From Parasphingorhabdus sp. (GTDB lineage Bacteria > Pseudomonadota > Alphaproteobacteria > Sphingomonadales > Sphingomonadaceae): a DNA stretch of 64,000 nucleotides. Shown piece after piece: positions 53,194 through 63,092 of this stretch. The notes beneath the pieces were generated by a model. The model was not told the origin of the DNA. It did no database searches and saw nothing but the letters and a program-made list of their open reading frames with translations. Position numbers and translations under genes: made by a program. The stretch lies in the NCBI GenBank assembly GCA_030373505.1, contig JAUCYS010000014.1, positions 1 to 64,000 of the forward strand, given 5' to 3'. Positions within the stretch are counted from its first letter, which is position 1. Every line of letters begins with the position of its first letter.

Positions 53194-54480
53194 TCAGTCG
53201 CAGGCGCGGTGCAGCTGATGGCCCAGCCAGGCGGCGACCAAACACATTGCCGCTACCAGCAACAGCTGTTCGGTCGTCGAAACACCCAACATGCTGAGCG
53301 CCAGGGCGCCCAGCGCCCCCAATACCATGCAGCCGGAATTGACGACATTATTGGCGGCAATGGTGCGCGCGGTCTGGCTGATGTCGACGGTCGTGGTCAG
53401 GAAGGCGTAGAGCGGCACGACAAACATGCCGCCGAAAATCGATACCCCTCCCAGCGTGCCGAGCAGCGCCCAGGCGCCATCATGGACGATGAAGGTTTTA
53501 AACGTGTACAGCTGGCCATCAGGCAGGCCCTGCCAGCTGCGCGATATAAAGTAGAGAATCAGAACGAAGAGCCCCATCACGATGACGCTCGCTGGAGCGA
53601 AGCGAGCGGAGACCTCGCTTTTAAGAAGGCGATTGACGAGGATCGAACCGATCGCTATGCCCATCGAGAAGACGCCGAGGAACAGGCTGGCTACTTCCGG
53701 TGTGGCTGTCAGCACATTCTCGACCAGCGGCGGGAACTGGATGATCATGACCGATCCGATGGTCCAGAAAAAGCTGATGGCAATGATCGCCAGATAGAGT
53801 CTGCGGACGTGCAATGTCGCTGAGATCAGCCGGATCGACGAGCGGACAAAATTGAAATCGATTTCTTCGACTTCCTTCTGTGCCGGGGCAGGCGGCATGA
53901 ACTGTGCCGCGATCCGGCCAATCAGGGCCACGGCAAAGACGGTGACAACCGCAATCTCGACACCGTTTCCATCGCGGTCGATGATGATACCGCCAAGAAT
54001 CGTTCCCGCCAGAATGGCGATATAGGTGCCGGCTTCCACCAGCCCGGTGCCGGCAAGGACTTCATCCTTCTGCAGATGCTGCGGCAGAACAGCATATTTG
54101 ATCGGGCCGAAAAAGGTGGATTGCAGGCCCAGAAGGAACAGGGCGGTCAGCATGACCGGAATATTTTGCCACCACAGACCGATCCCGCCGATCACGGCGA
54201 TGAATATCTCCAGCGTTTTGACGAAGCGGGTGATCCGGGCCTTGTCGTAATTGTCCGCCAGCTGGCCGGCAAGCGAGGAAAACAGGAAAAACGGCAGAAT
54301 GAACAACCCGGATGCCAGGGCATTGAAAACGAAATCCTCGGATTCGCTGTCGTAAATGCCGTAGGTCACGAGGATGACCATCGAGAATTTGAACAGATTG
54401 TCGTTAAACGCCCCCAGCAGCTGCGTCAGGAATAGTGGCAAAAACCGTTTCGTTCGCAGCAAATGCGCCGTATTTTGCAT
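53194..54480 (-). CDS. MFS transporter (LplT-like)
   Basis: A 428-aa inner-membrane transporter with 12 predicted TM segments. FLTQLLGAFNDNLFKFSMVILVTYG near the N-terminus and STFFGPIKYAVLPQHLQKDEVLAGTGLVEAGTYIAIL are typical of lysophospholipid transporter LplT and of the MFS half of acyltransferase fusions. Here no acyltransferase domain is attached. Lysophospholipid import is a family-based guess. Divergent from pgsA. Confidence 0.82.
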   Translation of the reverse strand: MQNTAHLLRTKRFLPLFLTQLLGAFNDNLFKFSMVILVTYGIYDSESEDFVFNALASGLFILPFFLFSSLAGQLADNYDKARITRFVKTLEIFIAVIGGIGLWWQNIPVMLTALFLLGLQSTFFGPIKYAVLPQHLQKDEVLAGTGLVEAGTYIAILAGTILGGIIIDRDGNGVEIAVVTVFAVALIGRIAAQFMPPAPAQKEVEEIDFNFVRSSIRLISATLHVRRLYLAIIAISFFWTIGSVMIIQFPPLVENVLTATPEVASLFLGVFSMGIAIGSILVNRLLKSEVSARFAPASVIVMGLFVLILYFISRSWQGLPDGQLYTFKTFIVHDGAWALLGTLGGVSIFGGMFVVPLYAFLTTTVDISQTARTIAANNVVNSGCMVLGALGALALSMLGVSTTEQLLLVAAMCLVAAWLGHQLHRACD

Positions 54481-54645
54481 AAGGTGAAAATCTCTGTTCG
54501 AGGAGAAAGATGCGCGTCGGGCTGCATCCTTAGCCCATTCAGCCTCGGCGTCAAAGCCGCCAATCTGATTTCTGCGCGATCAATTCGAGCAATATCGGTT
54601 GAATCGATTTTCATTTCGGACAAATCCGTTTATGCGAAGGCCACG

Positions 54646-55218
54646 ATGCTGAATTTGCCCAACATATTGACACTCTCCCGGATATTCGCGGTGCCAATTC
54701 TGGTTTTTCTGCTGTGGCCCAATTTCGACAGAACCGCACTGCAGCCCCTGCCGATTGATTATCTGCTGGCCTTTGCCCTCTATTGTCTGATGGCGGTCAC
54801 CGATTATTTTGACGGATATCTGGCCCGGACACAGGGAACAGTCTCGAAACTCGGGATTTTTCTCGATCCGATTGCTGACAAAATCATGGTCGCAGCGGTC
54901 GTTCTGATGCTGATTTTCACAAGGGACATTCACGGCTGGCATACCATCGCGGCGATTGTAATATTGCTGCGGGAGATCATGGTGTCGGGGCTGCGCGAAT
55001 TTCTCGCCGGTCTGCAGGTCAGCGTGCCCGTCTCCCAACTGGCCAAATGGAAAACCGGATTCCAGATGATTTCGCTGGGCGCCCTGATTCTCGCCGGCGG
55101 TCTGCCGCATTTCGCGGTGGTTGAGACGGTCGGCTTGTGGACGCTCTGGGCCGCTGCCCTGTTAACGCTGATCACCGGATGGGATTATCTGCGTGTGGGC
55201 CTGAAGCATATGGACTGA
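54646..55218 (+). CDS. pgsA: CDP-diacylglycerol-glycerol-3-phosphate 3-phosphatidyltransferase
   Basis: A 190-aa membrane enzyme making phosphatidylglycerophosphate. The CDP-alcohol phosphatidyltransferase motif D-x2-D-G-x2-A-R...G-x3-D-x3-D is seen in DYFDGYLARTQGTVSKLG followed by IFLDPIADK. LNLPNILTLSRIFAVPILV opens the protein; the start at 54646 follows from that. Its stop overlaps the moaD start (TGATG). Confidence 0.95.
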   Translation: MLNLPNILTLSRIFAVPILVFLLWPNFDRTALQPLPIDYLLAFALYCLMAVTDYFDGYLARTQGTVSKLGIFLDPIADKIMVAAVVLMLIFTRDIHGWHTIAAIVILLREIMVSGLREFLAGLQVSVPVSQLAKWKTGFQMISLGALILAGGLPHFAVVETVGLWTLWAAALLTLITGWDYLRVGLKHMD

Positions 55219-55481
55219 TGGCACGGTCGCTCAACATCATCTATTTCGCCTGGGTCCGGGAACGGCTTGGCATCGACCAGGAAGAAGTCGCGCTTGCGGA
55301 CGGGATCGAGACGATCGGCGACGTGGTGACGCTGCTCGCCGAGCGCGGCGCAGGCTATGCCGATATTTTTTCCGATCCGGGGAAATTGCGCTTCGCCCTG
55401 GATCAGGATTATGGAATTGCCGCGACACCCATCGGATCCGCAAGCGAACTGGCCATTTTTCCCCCGGTGACCGGCGGATGA
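55218..55481 (+). CDS. moaD: Molybdopterin synthase sulfur carrier subunit MoaD
   Basis: An 87-aa ubiquitin-fold protein ending in the essential Gly-Gly (PPVTGG), which is thiocarboxylated to donate sulfur to molybdopterin. IIYFAWVRERLGIDQEEVAL is the conserved first strand. Overlaps pgsA by one base and moaE by 4 bp. Confidence 0.93.
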   Translation: MARSLNIIYFAWVRERLGIDQEEVALADGIETIGDVVTLLAERGAGYADIFSDPGKLRFALDQDYGIAATPIGSASELAIFPPVTGG

Positions 55482-55921
55482 TCAGGATCGCCGTCGGACC
55501 GGAAGATTTCGATATCGCAGCCGAAACGCGGCGCGTGGCCGGGCGGGGCGGCGGCGCCATTGCCAGCTTTATCGGTCAGGTCCGCGATGACGGCAATCTG
55601 GCATCCCTAGAACTGGAACATTATCCGGCGATGACCGGGAAGGCGCTGACCGCAATAGCCGAGCAAGCCCTGTCCGACTGGCCGCTCCATGCGGTGACGA
55701 TCATTCACCGCGTCGGGAAGCTGGTGGTCGGAGACAATATCGTTCTGGTCCTGACCGGATCCGATCACCGCGAAGCGGCGATGGAATCCTGCTCCTTCGT
55801 CATGGACAAGCTGAAGACCGTCGCGCCTTTCTGGAAGAAGGAGACCCGCGCCGACGGTGCCGCGAAATGGATTGAGGAGCGTCAATCCGATATCGAGGCG
55901 GCGGGAAAATGGAAGAATTAG
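55478..55921 (+). CDS. moaE: Molybdopterin synthase catalytic subunit MoaE
   Basis: A 147-aa protein with GGGAIASFIGQVRD, LELEHYPAMTGKAL, HRVGKLVVGDNIVLV and the active-site Lys block APFWKKE. Works with MoaD to convert precursor Z to molybdopterin. Third gene of pgsA-moaD-moaE, translationally coupled. Confidence 0.95.
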   Translation: MIRIAVGPEDFDIAAETRRVAGRGGGAIASFIGQVRDDGNLASLELEHYPAMTGKALTAIAEQALSDWPLHAVTIIHRVGKLVVGDNIVLVLTGSDHREAAMESCSFVMDKLKTVAPFWKKETRADGAAKWIEERQSDIEAAGKWKN

Positions 55922-55930
55922 AAGCATGTT

Positions 55931-56854
55931 TCATTCATGGGCTTTGGACACCCAGTTCTGCGCTCCTTTCATGATTTCCGCCAAAAGCTGAAATTCGCTG
56001 CGCCGCGGGCTGTTCTTGCGCCAGACCAGCGCGATGTCGCGCGTCGCCCGGTCCGATTTCAGCGGCCTCGCGACGATATCCGTATAATTCAATATGCCGC
56101 TGTCGATGGCCATTTTCGGCAGCAGGGTGAGGCCGAGGCCATTGTCGACCATCTGCACCAGTGTGTGGAGCGACGTTCCCATCATCCGGGCAGACGCCCG
56201 CAGTTCCGGGCGATTGCAGGCCGCCAGCGCGTGGTCCTTCAGACAGTGGCCGTCTTCGAGCAGCAACAGCTGGGTCTCGTCGATATGCGCGGGGTCGACC
56301 TGAAGCGGCGGATCGCGCGGATCATTTTTGGGGAAAGCCACCAGTATCTCGTCGCTGAACAGGATTTCGGACTCGACATCGCCGCAGGGAAACGGCTGCG
56401 CCAGCAAGACGCAATCGGCATGACCATGATGCAGCGAATCGCAAGCCGCCTGACTGGTTTCCTCTTTCAGATAGAGCTTCAGTTCCGGTCGCTCCTTGCG
56501 CAATTGCGGCAGCAGGCGCGGCAACAGGAAGGGGGCGATGGTAGGGATCACGCTCATCCTGACATCGCCGGCCAGCGGCTTGCCGGCGGATCTGGCCATC
56601 TCCGACAGCTCTTCTGCCTCTCGCAGGATGCGATAGGCCTTTTCCACCATCTGGTTGCCAAGTTCTGTGAAGCGGACGACCCGGCGGGTGCGTTCGACCA
56701 GCACGATATCGAGCAACGCCTCCAGTTCCTTGATGCCTGCCGACAGAGTGGACTGGGTGACGAAGCAGGATTCCGCTGCCTTTCCGAAATGGCCATGTTC
56801 TTTGAGCGCGACGAGATATTGCAACTGTTTGAGCGTGGGTAGATAGGTCGACAT
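55931..56854 (-). CDS. oxyR: OxyR-like LysR-family peroxide sensor
   Basis: A 307-aa regulator. N-terminal LysR winged helix (LKQLQYLVALKEHGHFGKAAESCFVTQSTLSAGIKELE). In the sensor domain GHCLKDHALAAC holds two Cys nine residues apart, equal to redox-active Cys199 and Cys208 of E. coli OxyR. Activates antioxidant genes after disulfide formation. Convergent with moaE (9 bp) and divergent from cysE. Confidence 0.92.
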   Translation of the reverse strand: MSTYLPTLKQLQYLVALKEHGHFGKAAESCFVTQSTLSAGIKELEALLDIVLVERTRRVVRFTELGNQMVEKAYRILREAEELSEMARSAGKPLAGDVRMSVIPTIAPFLLPRLLPQLRKERPELKLYLKEETSQAACDSLHHGHADCVLLAQPFPCGDVESEILFSDEILVAFPKNDPRDPPLQVDPAHIDETQLLLLEDGHCLKDHALAACNRPELRASARMMGTSLHTLVQMVDNGLGLTLLPKMAIDSGILNYTDIVARPLKSDRATRDIALVWRKNSPRRSEFQLLAEIMKGAQNWVSKAHE

Positions 56855-57007
56855 TATCGAGACTTTCGATCAGTATGAGATTATTGATCTAATATAGTGA
56901 TAATGGTCGATTTGAAAAGTCCCGTCGCCATTCCGTTGCAAAAAAAGACTGGAAATAGCGGTCTGTCGTGCCTAGTTTGGGCGTTCGGCAACCTCCGGAG
57001 GGAATAT

Positions 57008-57712
57008 ATGTTTCGGGATCTCGGCGCTTATCTGGATTCTATCAAGGCGCGCGATCCCGCTCCGCGCTCGCGCTGGGAAGTGCTTCTCTATCCGGGCGTT
57101 CTGGCGCTTGGCCTGCACCGCTTGGCGCACTGGCTGTTCCGGGGCGAACTGTTTTTCTTCGCCCGGCTGATCAACCATCTGTCGCGATTTCTGACTGCCA
57201 TCGATATCCATCCCGGCGCTAAGATCGGTCGGCATCTGTTCATCGACCACGGTTTTACCGTCATCGGCGAAACGGCCGATATCGGCGACAATGTGACGAT
57301 CTATCAGTGCGTGACGCTGGGCGGCACCAACCCGGCCAATGGTGTCGGTGGCAAGCGGCATCCCACGATCGAGGATGATGTCATTCTGGGGTCCGGTGCC
57401 CAGGTGCTCGGGCCGATCACGGTCGGCAAGCGCGCGCGCGTCGGCGCCAATGCGGTTGTGACCCAGAATGTTCCGGAGGGTGCCACGATGGTTGGCGTTC
57501 GCGCTCGACCGACGCTGGTCGAGGCGAAGGACTATCAGAAGGATTTCGTTCCCTATGGAACGCCCTGCAGCGAGATTTTCGATCCGGCAACGCAAAAGCT
57601 GGAAATATTGCAATGCGAAATGGAACAGATGCAGAAACGCCTTGCGGCTTTTGCAAAGGAACGGAACGGCGGCGGCGAGGAAAGCGAGACAAAGGGGCGT
57701 GACAGCGCCTGA
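57008..57712 (+). CDS. cysE: Serine O-acetyltransferase
   Basis: A 234-aa left-handed beta-helix enzyme giving O-acetylserine for cysteine synthesis. MFRDLGAYLDSIKARDP at the start, IDIHPGAKIGRHLFIDHG with the catalytic His, VIGETADIGDNVTIYQCVTLGG and GGKRHPTIEDDVILGSGAQVLG hexapeptide repeats. The start at 57008 has GGAGGG upstream; an open frame to 56897 is leader. This is the short EpsC-like form. Its stop overlaps the next gene. Confidence 0.93.
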   Translation: MFRDLGAYLDSIKARDPAPRSRWEVLLYPGVLALGLHRLAHWLFRGELFFFARLINHLSRFLTAIDIHPGAKIGRHLFIDHGFTVIGETADIGDNVTIYQCVTLGGTNPANGVGGKRHPTIEDDVILGSGAQVLGPITVGKRARVGANAVVTQNVPEGATMVGVRARPTLVEAKDYQKDFVPYGTPCSEIFDPATQKLEILQCEMEQMQKRLAAFAKERNGGGEESETKGRDSA

Positions 57713-58065
57713 TGCGTTTTTCCGAATCCAATGTTGCAGCCTTTCCGCAGCGAGGCGCACCGTCGCAGGTGGGCTTTGAGCGGCGGGAACTGGACCGTAT
57801 TCTCAACCTTTACGGGCGCATGGTGGCAGCGGGCCACTGGAAAGATTATGCGATGGATATGCGCCGCGACGTGGCGATATTTGCCGCCTTCCGCCGTGCA
57901 TCGGAGCGTCCCCAGATCCGGATCGAAAAACGGCCTTCGGAACGCAACCGCCAGGGCATGTGGTCGCTGGTCGGGGAGCAGGGGCAGGTCCTGAAGCGCG
58001 GCCACGATCTGTCGGGCGTATTGGCCCCGGTCGAACGCAAGCTGCTCAAACTGGTCGCTGACTAG
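57712..58065 (+). CDS. DUF2794 protein
   Basis: A 117-aa cytoplasmic protein: ERRELDRILNLYGRMVAAGHWKDYAMD, then AIFAAFRRASERPQIRIEKRP and LVGEQGQVLKRGHDLSGVL, the conserved DUF2794 order, found in alphaproteobacteria. Function unknown. It starts in a one-base overlap with cysE (TGATG), so it may be translated with it. Confidence 0.88.
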   Translation: MRFSESNVAAFPQRGAPSQVGFERRELDRILNLYGRMVAAGHWKDYAMDMRRDVAIFAAFRRASERPQIRIEKRPSERNRQGMWSLVGEQGQVLKRGHDLSGVLAPVERKLLKLVAD

Positions 58066-58083
58066 GCAGGCTCACTCGGCAAA

Positions 58084-58785
58084 TCAGGATTCTGCGGCAT
58101 CCGTGTCGAGCGCATAGCCTGCCGATCGCACCGTCCGGATGATGTCTGACCGGCCATTGGCATTCAGCGCCTTGCGCAGCCGCCGGATATGGACGTCGAC
58201 CGTACGCAGTTCGATATCGCTGTCCTGTCCCCAGACGCTGTCGAGCAGCCGTTCGCGCGAGAACACCCAGTTGGGATGTTCCAGAAAATGGCGGAGCAGG
58301 CGAAACTCGGTCGGTCCGAGCGGAATCGTGTCGCCGGCGCGTTTGACCTTGTGGCCAACCGTATCCATTTCCAGGTCACCGAAGGTGAGTTTTTCACCGG
58401 CCAGGGCAGGGCGCACCCGGCGCAGCACCGCTTTCACGCGCGCGATCAGTTCGCGCGGACTGAACGGTTTGGTGATATAGTCGTCGGCGCCCGTTTCGAG
58501 ACCCCGGATCTTGTCTTCTTCCTCACCGCGAGCGGTGAGCATGATGATCGGTATATTGGCGGTTTCCGAAGAGCGGCGCAGACGGCGGCACACTTCAATG
58601 CCGGACAGGCTTTCCAGCATCCAGTCGAGCAGGATCACATCGGGCCGATGTTCCTGCACCAGCAAAAGCGCTTCCTCGCCATCCGGCGTATGGATCACGT
58701 CATATTCTTCTTTTTTGAAGTTCCAGCTCAGCAATTCGGCGAGCGCGGCATCGTCTTCAACGAGCAATAATTTGGCATTGGGCAT
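58084..58785 (-). CDS. phoB: Phosphate-regulon response regulator PhoB
   Basis: A 233-aa OmpR-family regulator. Receiver domain with VEDDAAL, phospho-acceptor Asp in VILLDWMLE, and Lys in YITKPFSPRE; C-terminal winged helix with GPTEFRLLRHFLEHPNWVFSRERLLDSVWG and RTVDVHIRRLRKAL. Activates Pho-regulon promoters at low phosphate. Last gene of the pst operon, one-base overlap with phoU. The cognate phoR is not in the window. Confidence 0.96.
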   Translation of the reverse strand: MPNAKLLLVEDDAALAELLSWNFKKEEYDVIHTPDGEEALLLVQEHRPDVILLDWMLESLSGIEVCRRLRRSSETANIPIIMLTARGEEEDKIRGLETGADDYITKPFSPRELIARVKAVLRRVRPALAGEKLTFGDLEMDTVGHKVKRAGDTIPLGPTEFRLLRHFLEHPNWVFSRERLLDSVWGQDSDIELRTVDVHIRRLRKALNANGRSDIIRTVRSAGYALDTDAAES

Positions 58786-59519
58786 CAGTCGATCTCGTCT
58801 TCGAGGGCTTCATCGAGCGGCGTCGTCGGGTTTTCGCCCCGGGTGCGCTCTGGCATCGGCTCGCCGGTTGCGGCGAAATAGACCATCTCGGCGACATTGG
58901 TCGCATGGTCTCCGATCCGCTCCAGATTCTTGGCGATGAACAGCAGATGCGCCGCTTCGCCAATCTCCTTGGGATTTTCGATCATATGAGTGATCACGGC
59001 CCGAAAAATGCTGTTGTAAAAATCATCGACGATCTGGTCGCGCCGGTTCACTTCCATGGCGAGCTCGGCATCGCGCCTGGCAAAGGCATCGAGGGAATCG
59101 CGGACCAGTTCGCTGGCAATCTTCGACATCGACGGCAGCAGCGAAATGGGACGCAGCCGGTGGGTCTGGGTCACCAGCGGCACCCGCTTGGCGATATTCT
59201 TGGCATAATCGCCGATCCGCTCGACCACGCCCGAAATCTTGAATGTGGCAATCAGTTCGCGCAGGTCATCGGCCATCGGGGCACGGAGCGCGATCGTCTG
59301 GAAGGTGAGCTCGTCGATCCGTTTTTCCAGATCGTCGATCAGCTTGTCTTCGCGCACCACTTCGGCGGCCAGATCGAGGTCGCTCTTTTCCAGCGCCCGC
59401 ATCGCCTTGGCAATCGCCTGCTCGCTGCGACCGCCGATCTCGGCGACCATGCCGCGCAATTCGTTGATATCGGAATCAAAGGCTTTGACGGTATGTTCTG
59501 TGCCACTATTCACTATCAT
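58785..59519 (-). CDS. phoU: Phosphate-signalling protein PhoU
   Basis: A 244-aa cytoplasmic protein of two three-helix repeats; metal-binding motif RIGDYAKNIAKR in the first half and RIGDHATNVAEM in the second. Conveys Pst status to PhoR/PhoB and restrains Pho activation. It lies 20 bp downstream of pstB. Confidence 0.96.
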   Translation of the reverse strand: MIVNSGTEHTVKAFDSDINELRGMVAEIGGRSEQAIAKAMRALEKSDLDLAAEVVREDKLIDDLEKRIDELTFQTIALRAPMADDLRELIATFKISGVVERIGDYAKNIAKRVPLVTQTHRLRPISLLPSMSKIASELVRDSLDAFARRDAELAMEVNRRDQIVDDFYNSIFRAVITHMIENPKEIGEAAHLLFIAKNLERIGDHATNVAEMVYFAATGEPMPERTRGENPTTPLDEALEDEID

Positions 59520-59539
59520 TGTTCCTAATCATCAATAGG

Positions 59540-60382
59540 TCAGCCGTAGCGACCAGTGATATAATCCCGCGTTTTCTCTTCGCGCGGATTGGTGAAGATG
59601 TCGGTCGTGTCGCCATATTCCACCAGAGTGCCGAGATGAAAAAAGGCCGTTTTTTGCGAAACACGTGCCGCTTGCTGCATATTATGCGTTACGATCACTA
59701 TAGCATATTTCCCGCGCAGTTCGTGAATTAGTTCCTCGATCTTGGCGGTCGCGATCGGATCGAGGGCCGAACAGGGTTCGTCCATCAGAATCACCTCGGG
59801 ATCGACGGCGATCGCACGGGCGATGCACAGGCGCTGCTGCTGGCCACCCGAGAGAGCGGTACCGCTGTCCTGCAGCCGGTCTTTCACTTCGCCCCAGAGA
59901 CCGGCCCGTTGCAGGGAGGATTCCACTATCTCGTCGAGATCTTCCTTGCCGGTTGCCAGGCCGTGAATGCGCGGACCATAAGCGATATTGTCATAGATGG
60001 ACTTGGGAAAAGGGTTGGGCTTCTGGAACACCATGCCAACCCGCGCGCGCAACTGCACGACGTCCATTTTCGAGGCGTAGATATCCTCGCCCTCCAGCTT
60101 GATTTCGCCGTTCACGCGCGCGATCGGGATGGTGTCGTTCATCCGGTTCATGCAGCGCAGAAAGGTCGACTTGCCACAGCCCGACGGACCAATGAATGCG
60201 GTGACGCTGTCCATGTTCACATCGATGGACACATCGTTGATCGCCTGCTTGTCGCCATAGAATACATCGACATGGCGCGCCGTCATCTTCGGCGTTGCGC
60301 TTTCGCTGGTCTTGGCTGGGGTGGCCGCATCTGTCATATTTACGCTTTCGCTCGGTTCGAGTGTTTTCTGATCTTCGTGCAT
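59540..60382 (-). CDS. pstB: Phosphate ABC transporter ATPase PstB
   Basis: A 280-aa ABC ATPase. An N-terminal extension of about 30 residues precedes the core: Walker [11 protein letters not shown]-loop, signature LSGGQQQRL, Walker [14 protein letters not shown] and the switch His in [26 protein letters not shown] is the usual PstB opening. Start Met1 (60382) or Met16 (60337). Confidence 0.96.
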   Translation of the reverse strand: MHEDQKTLEPSESVNMTDAATPAKTSESATPKMTARHVDVFYGDKQAINDVSIDVNMDSVTAFIGPSGCGKSTFLRCMNRMNDTIPIARVNGEIKLEGEDIYASKMDVVQLRARVGMVFQKPNPFPKSIYDNIAYGPRIHGLATGKEDLDEIVESSLQRAGLWGEVKDRLQDSGTALSGGQQQRLCIARAIAVDPEVILMDEPCSALDPIATAKIEELIHELRGKYAIVIVTHNMQQAARVSQKTAFFHLGTLVEYGDTTDIFTNPREEKTRDYITGRYG

Positions 60383-60390
60383 TGTCCTGC

Positions 60391-61653
60391 CTACCAGCGC
60401 GTTTCAAAACGATTGCGGAGATAAATGGCGAGGGCATTCATGACGAGAAGGAACAATAATAATACAATGATGGCCGCGGATGTCTTCTCGACAAAGCCGC
60501 GATCGACTTCGTCGGACCACAAGAATATCTGCACCGGCAATACCGTGGCGGGGTCGGTAATTCCGCTCGGCGGTGTGGCGATGAAGGCGCGCATGCCGAT
60601 CATCAGCAACGGAGCGGTCTCGCCCAGGGCGCGGGCCATGCCGATGATGGTGCCGGTCAAGATGCCGGGCAGGGCCAGCGGCAGCACATGGTGAAAGACG
60701 ACCTGCAGCGGGCTTGCCCCGATACCCAGCGCCGCTTCGCGGATGGAAGGGGGAACCGATTTGACAGCGTTGCGACCGGAAATGACAATCACCGGCATGG
60801 TCATCAATGCGAGCGTCAGGCCGCCGACCAGCGCGCCTGATCGGGGCATGCCGAAAAAATTGAGGAACACCGCGAGGCCGAGCAGGCCGAAGATGATCGA
60901 CGGCACTGCGGCGAGATTGTTGATCGACACCTCGATCAGATCGGTCAGCCGGTTTTTTGGCGCATATTCCTCGAGATAGAGAGCCGCCAGAACACCGACC
61001 GGAAAGGCCAGCATCAGCGTCACGATCATCGTGATCAGCGAGCCCTTGAAGGCGCCCCAGATGCCGACCTGCATGGGGTCTGTGGCATCGGAATTGCTGA
61101 GGAAATTCCAGTTGAAGCCGGTCGAGAGCTGTCCCTTCAGTTCGCGGACCTGCTCTTCGGCGGCGGGCGTGCCGTCACCCTTGTACGCCACGTCTATTTC
61201 CGAAGTGGCGGGCAGATAGACAGTGGCCTGCCGCTCGACAATCTCGGGATCATCGAGGATCTTGGCGCCAACCGCTGTCCAGCCGCCAGACGAAAAGAGT
61301 TCAGCGCCCTCGCGGCCATATTGGATTTCAATGCTGCTATCGACAATGTCGCGCAGCCCCATGGCCTGCAGATTGGCTTCGGCATTCGGGCCCTCAAACT
61401 GGCTCGGCGATGCCCCGCCGGTGACCGCGGGAAAGTCGATCTGAAGCGGCAGCTCGGTCTGGGTGAAGCCGCGGAAGCCGTTGCCCACCATGACCACCAG
61501 CAGAAAGGCCAGAAAACCGGCCGACAGCGCGATCGCTGCCATGCCCATTGCCTTGAACCGGCGCTCGGCGGCATAGCGCCCGGCAATCCTTTTCTGCATG
61601 TCCTTGCCCTGCCAGTCGGTCGGGCGGCGCGTGGTTTCGGTGAGACTATTCAT
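60391..61653 (-). CDS. pstA: Phosphate ABC transporter permease PstA
   Basis: A 420-aa inner-membrane permease, longer than E. coli PstA because of an inserted periplasmic/hydrophilic region (about 60-170). The permease core has [25 protein letters not shown] (EAA-type loop) and six TM segments. It overlaps pstC by 8 bp. Confidence 0.94.
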   Translation of the reverse strand: MNSLTETTRRPTDWQGKDMQKRIAGRYAAERRFKAMGMAAIALSAGFLAFLLVVMVGNGFRGFTQTELPLQIDFPAVTGGASPSQFEGPNAEANLQAMGLRDIVDSSIEIQYGREGAELFSSGGWTAVGAKILDDPEIVERQATVYLPATSEIDVAYKGDGTPAAEEQVRELKGQLSTGFNWNFLSNSDATDPMQVGIWGAFKGSLITMIVTLMLAFPVGVLAALYLEEYAPKNRLTDLIEVSINNLAAVPSIIFGLLGLAVFLNFFGMPRSGALVGGLTLALMTMPVIVISGRNAVKSVPPSIREAALGIGASPLQVVFHHVLPLALPGILTGTIIGMARALGETAPLLMIGMRAFIATPPSGITDPATVLPVQIFLWSDEVDRGFVEKTSAAIIVLLLFLLVMNALAIYLRNRFETRW

Positions 61654-63031
61654 ATGCTTCCCGATATTTTTTGACGACGCGCAAGGCGATCAGATTGAGC
61701 AGCAGGGTGACGATGAACAGCACCAGCCCCAGGGCAAAGGCTGCCAGGGTCTTGGGACTGTCAAATTCCTGGTCACCGGTCAGCAACTGCACGATCTGCG
61801 CGGTAACGGTGGTGACGCTGGCAAAAGGATTGGCGGTCATGTTCGCCGCAAGACCTGCGGCCATCACGACGATCATCGTTTCGCCGATCGCCCGGCTGAC
61901 GGCGAGCAGCACGCCGCCGACGACGCCCGGCAGGGCAGCGGGGATCAGCACCTTCTTGATGGTTTCGCTCTGCGTTGCACCCATGGCCAGCGATCCGTCA
62001 CGCATGGCGCTGGGGACGGCGGCGATACTGTCATCGGCCATCGACGATACAAAGGGAATGATCATGATGCCCATGACGATACCGGCGGCCAGAGCCGATT
62101 CGGAGGATGCATTGGAAATGCCGATCGAAACCGCAAAGTCGCGCAGCGCTGGCGCCACGGTCAGGGCGGCAAAATAGCCGTATACCACGGTCGGCACACC
62201 GGCGAGCACTTCCAGGATCGGTTTCATCCACGACCGGAATTTCGCCGGGGCATATTGGGTGAGATAGACCGCACTCATCAGGCCGAGCGGGATTGCCACG
62301 ATCATCGCGATAATGGCACCGATAAAGATCGTGCCCCAAAACAGCGGAATCGCGCCGAATCCGGTTTCTCCCCTGGGACCGGCGACTGCCTTGGGGTTCC
62401 ATTCGGTGCCGAACAGAAAGTCGATCGGTGACACCATCGAGAAGAAACGGGCGGTTTCAAACACCAGCGAGAGGAAAATACCGACGGTCGTGATGATGGC
62501 GATCAGCGAGGCGAGCAGCAGCAACAGCATCGTCACCCGCTCGATCTTGGTCCGCGCGCGCAAATCCGGCTTGATTTTCAGCCAGGCATAGGCGCCGCAC
62601 GCAAACACCAGAAGGAGCGCGGCGATTGCCCCGATCATCTGATAATGGGCGATGGCATCGCGATAGGGCTCGACCATCGACTGGGACAGAGGATTGAAGG
62701 CATTGACCTGATTGCCATAGGCAATGGCGCGCGCTTCCGACAGGATCGCGGCCCGGGCAAAACCGTCCTGCGGCAATTGCGCCGCAGCCGGGCTGGTCAG
62801 CGCCGCGTCCGTGATCAGAGCCGGGCTGACAAAGCTCCAGACGGTCATGAAAAGGACGGCGGGCAGGATGGCCCACAAGGCCACATACCAGCCGTGATAA
62901 TTGGGCAGCGAATGCAGGACCGAGCGTGCATTGGCATCACGGGCCTGCAGGCCGGCCGCTTTCAGGCGTCCGAAAAACCAGGCCATAAGGCCCAGGCCGA
63001 TAACGAGGAAAAGGAGCGTCGCGCTTGTCAC
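61646..63031 (-). CDS. pstC: Phosphate ABC transporter permease PstC
   Basis: A 461-aa permease with the EAA-type loop IPAALPGVVGGVLLAVSRAIGETMIVVMAAG and FAALTVAPALRDF. An extended N-terminal region (two extra TM segments, about 1-60 and 130-160, with a periplasmic segment between) is seen in alphaproteobacterial PstC. It lies 61 bp after pstS. Confidence 0.94.
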   Translation of the reverse strand: MTSATLLFLVIGLGLMAWFFGRLKAAGLQARDANARSVLHSLPNYHGWYVALWAILPAVLFMTVWSFVSPALITDAALTSPAAAQLPQDGFARAAILSEARAIAYGNQVNAFNPLSQSMVEPYRDAIAHYQMIGAIAALLLVFACGAYAWLKIKPDLRARTKIERVTMLLLLLASLIAIITTVGIFLSLVFETARFFSMVSPIDFLFGTEWNPKAVAGPRGETGFGAIPLFWGTIFIGAIIAMIVAIPLGLMSAVYLTQYAPAKFRSWMKPILEVLAGVPTVVYGYFAALTVAPALRDFAVSIGISNASSESALAAGIVMGIMIIPFVSSMADDSIAAVPSAMRDGSLAMGATQSETIKKVLIPAALPGVVGGVLLAVSRAIGETMIVVMAAGLAANMTANPFASVTTVTAQIVQLLTGDQEFDSPKTLAAFALGLVLFIVTLLLNLIALRVVKKYREAYE

Positions 63032-63092
63032 TATATCTGGTTCCGCCCTAGTTTCAGATGGTTCTGCAAGAAATGTGCCGGCAATGGCCTGG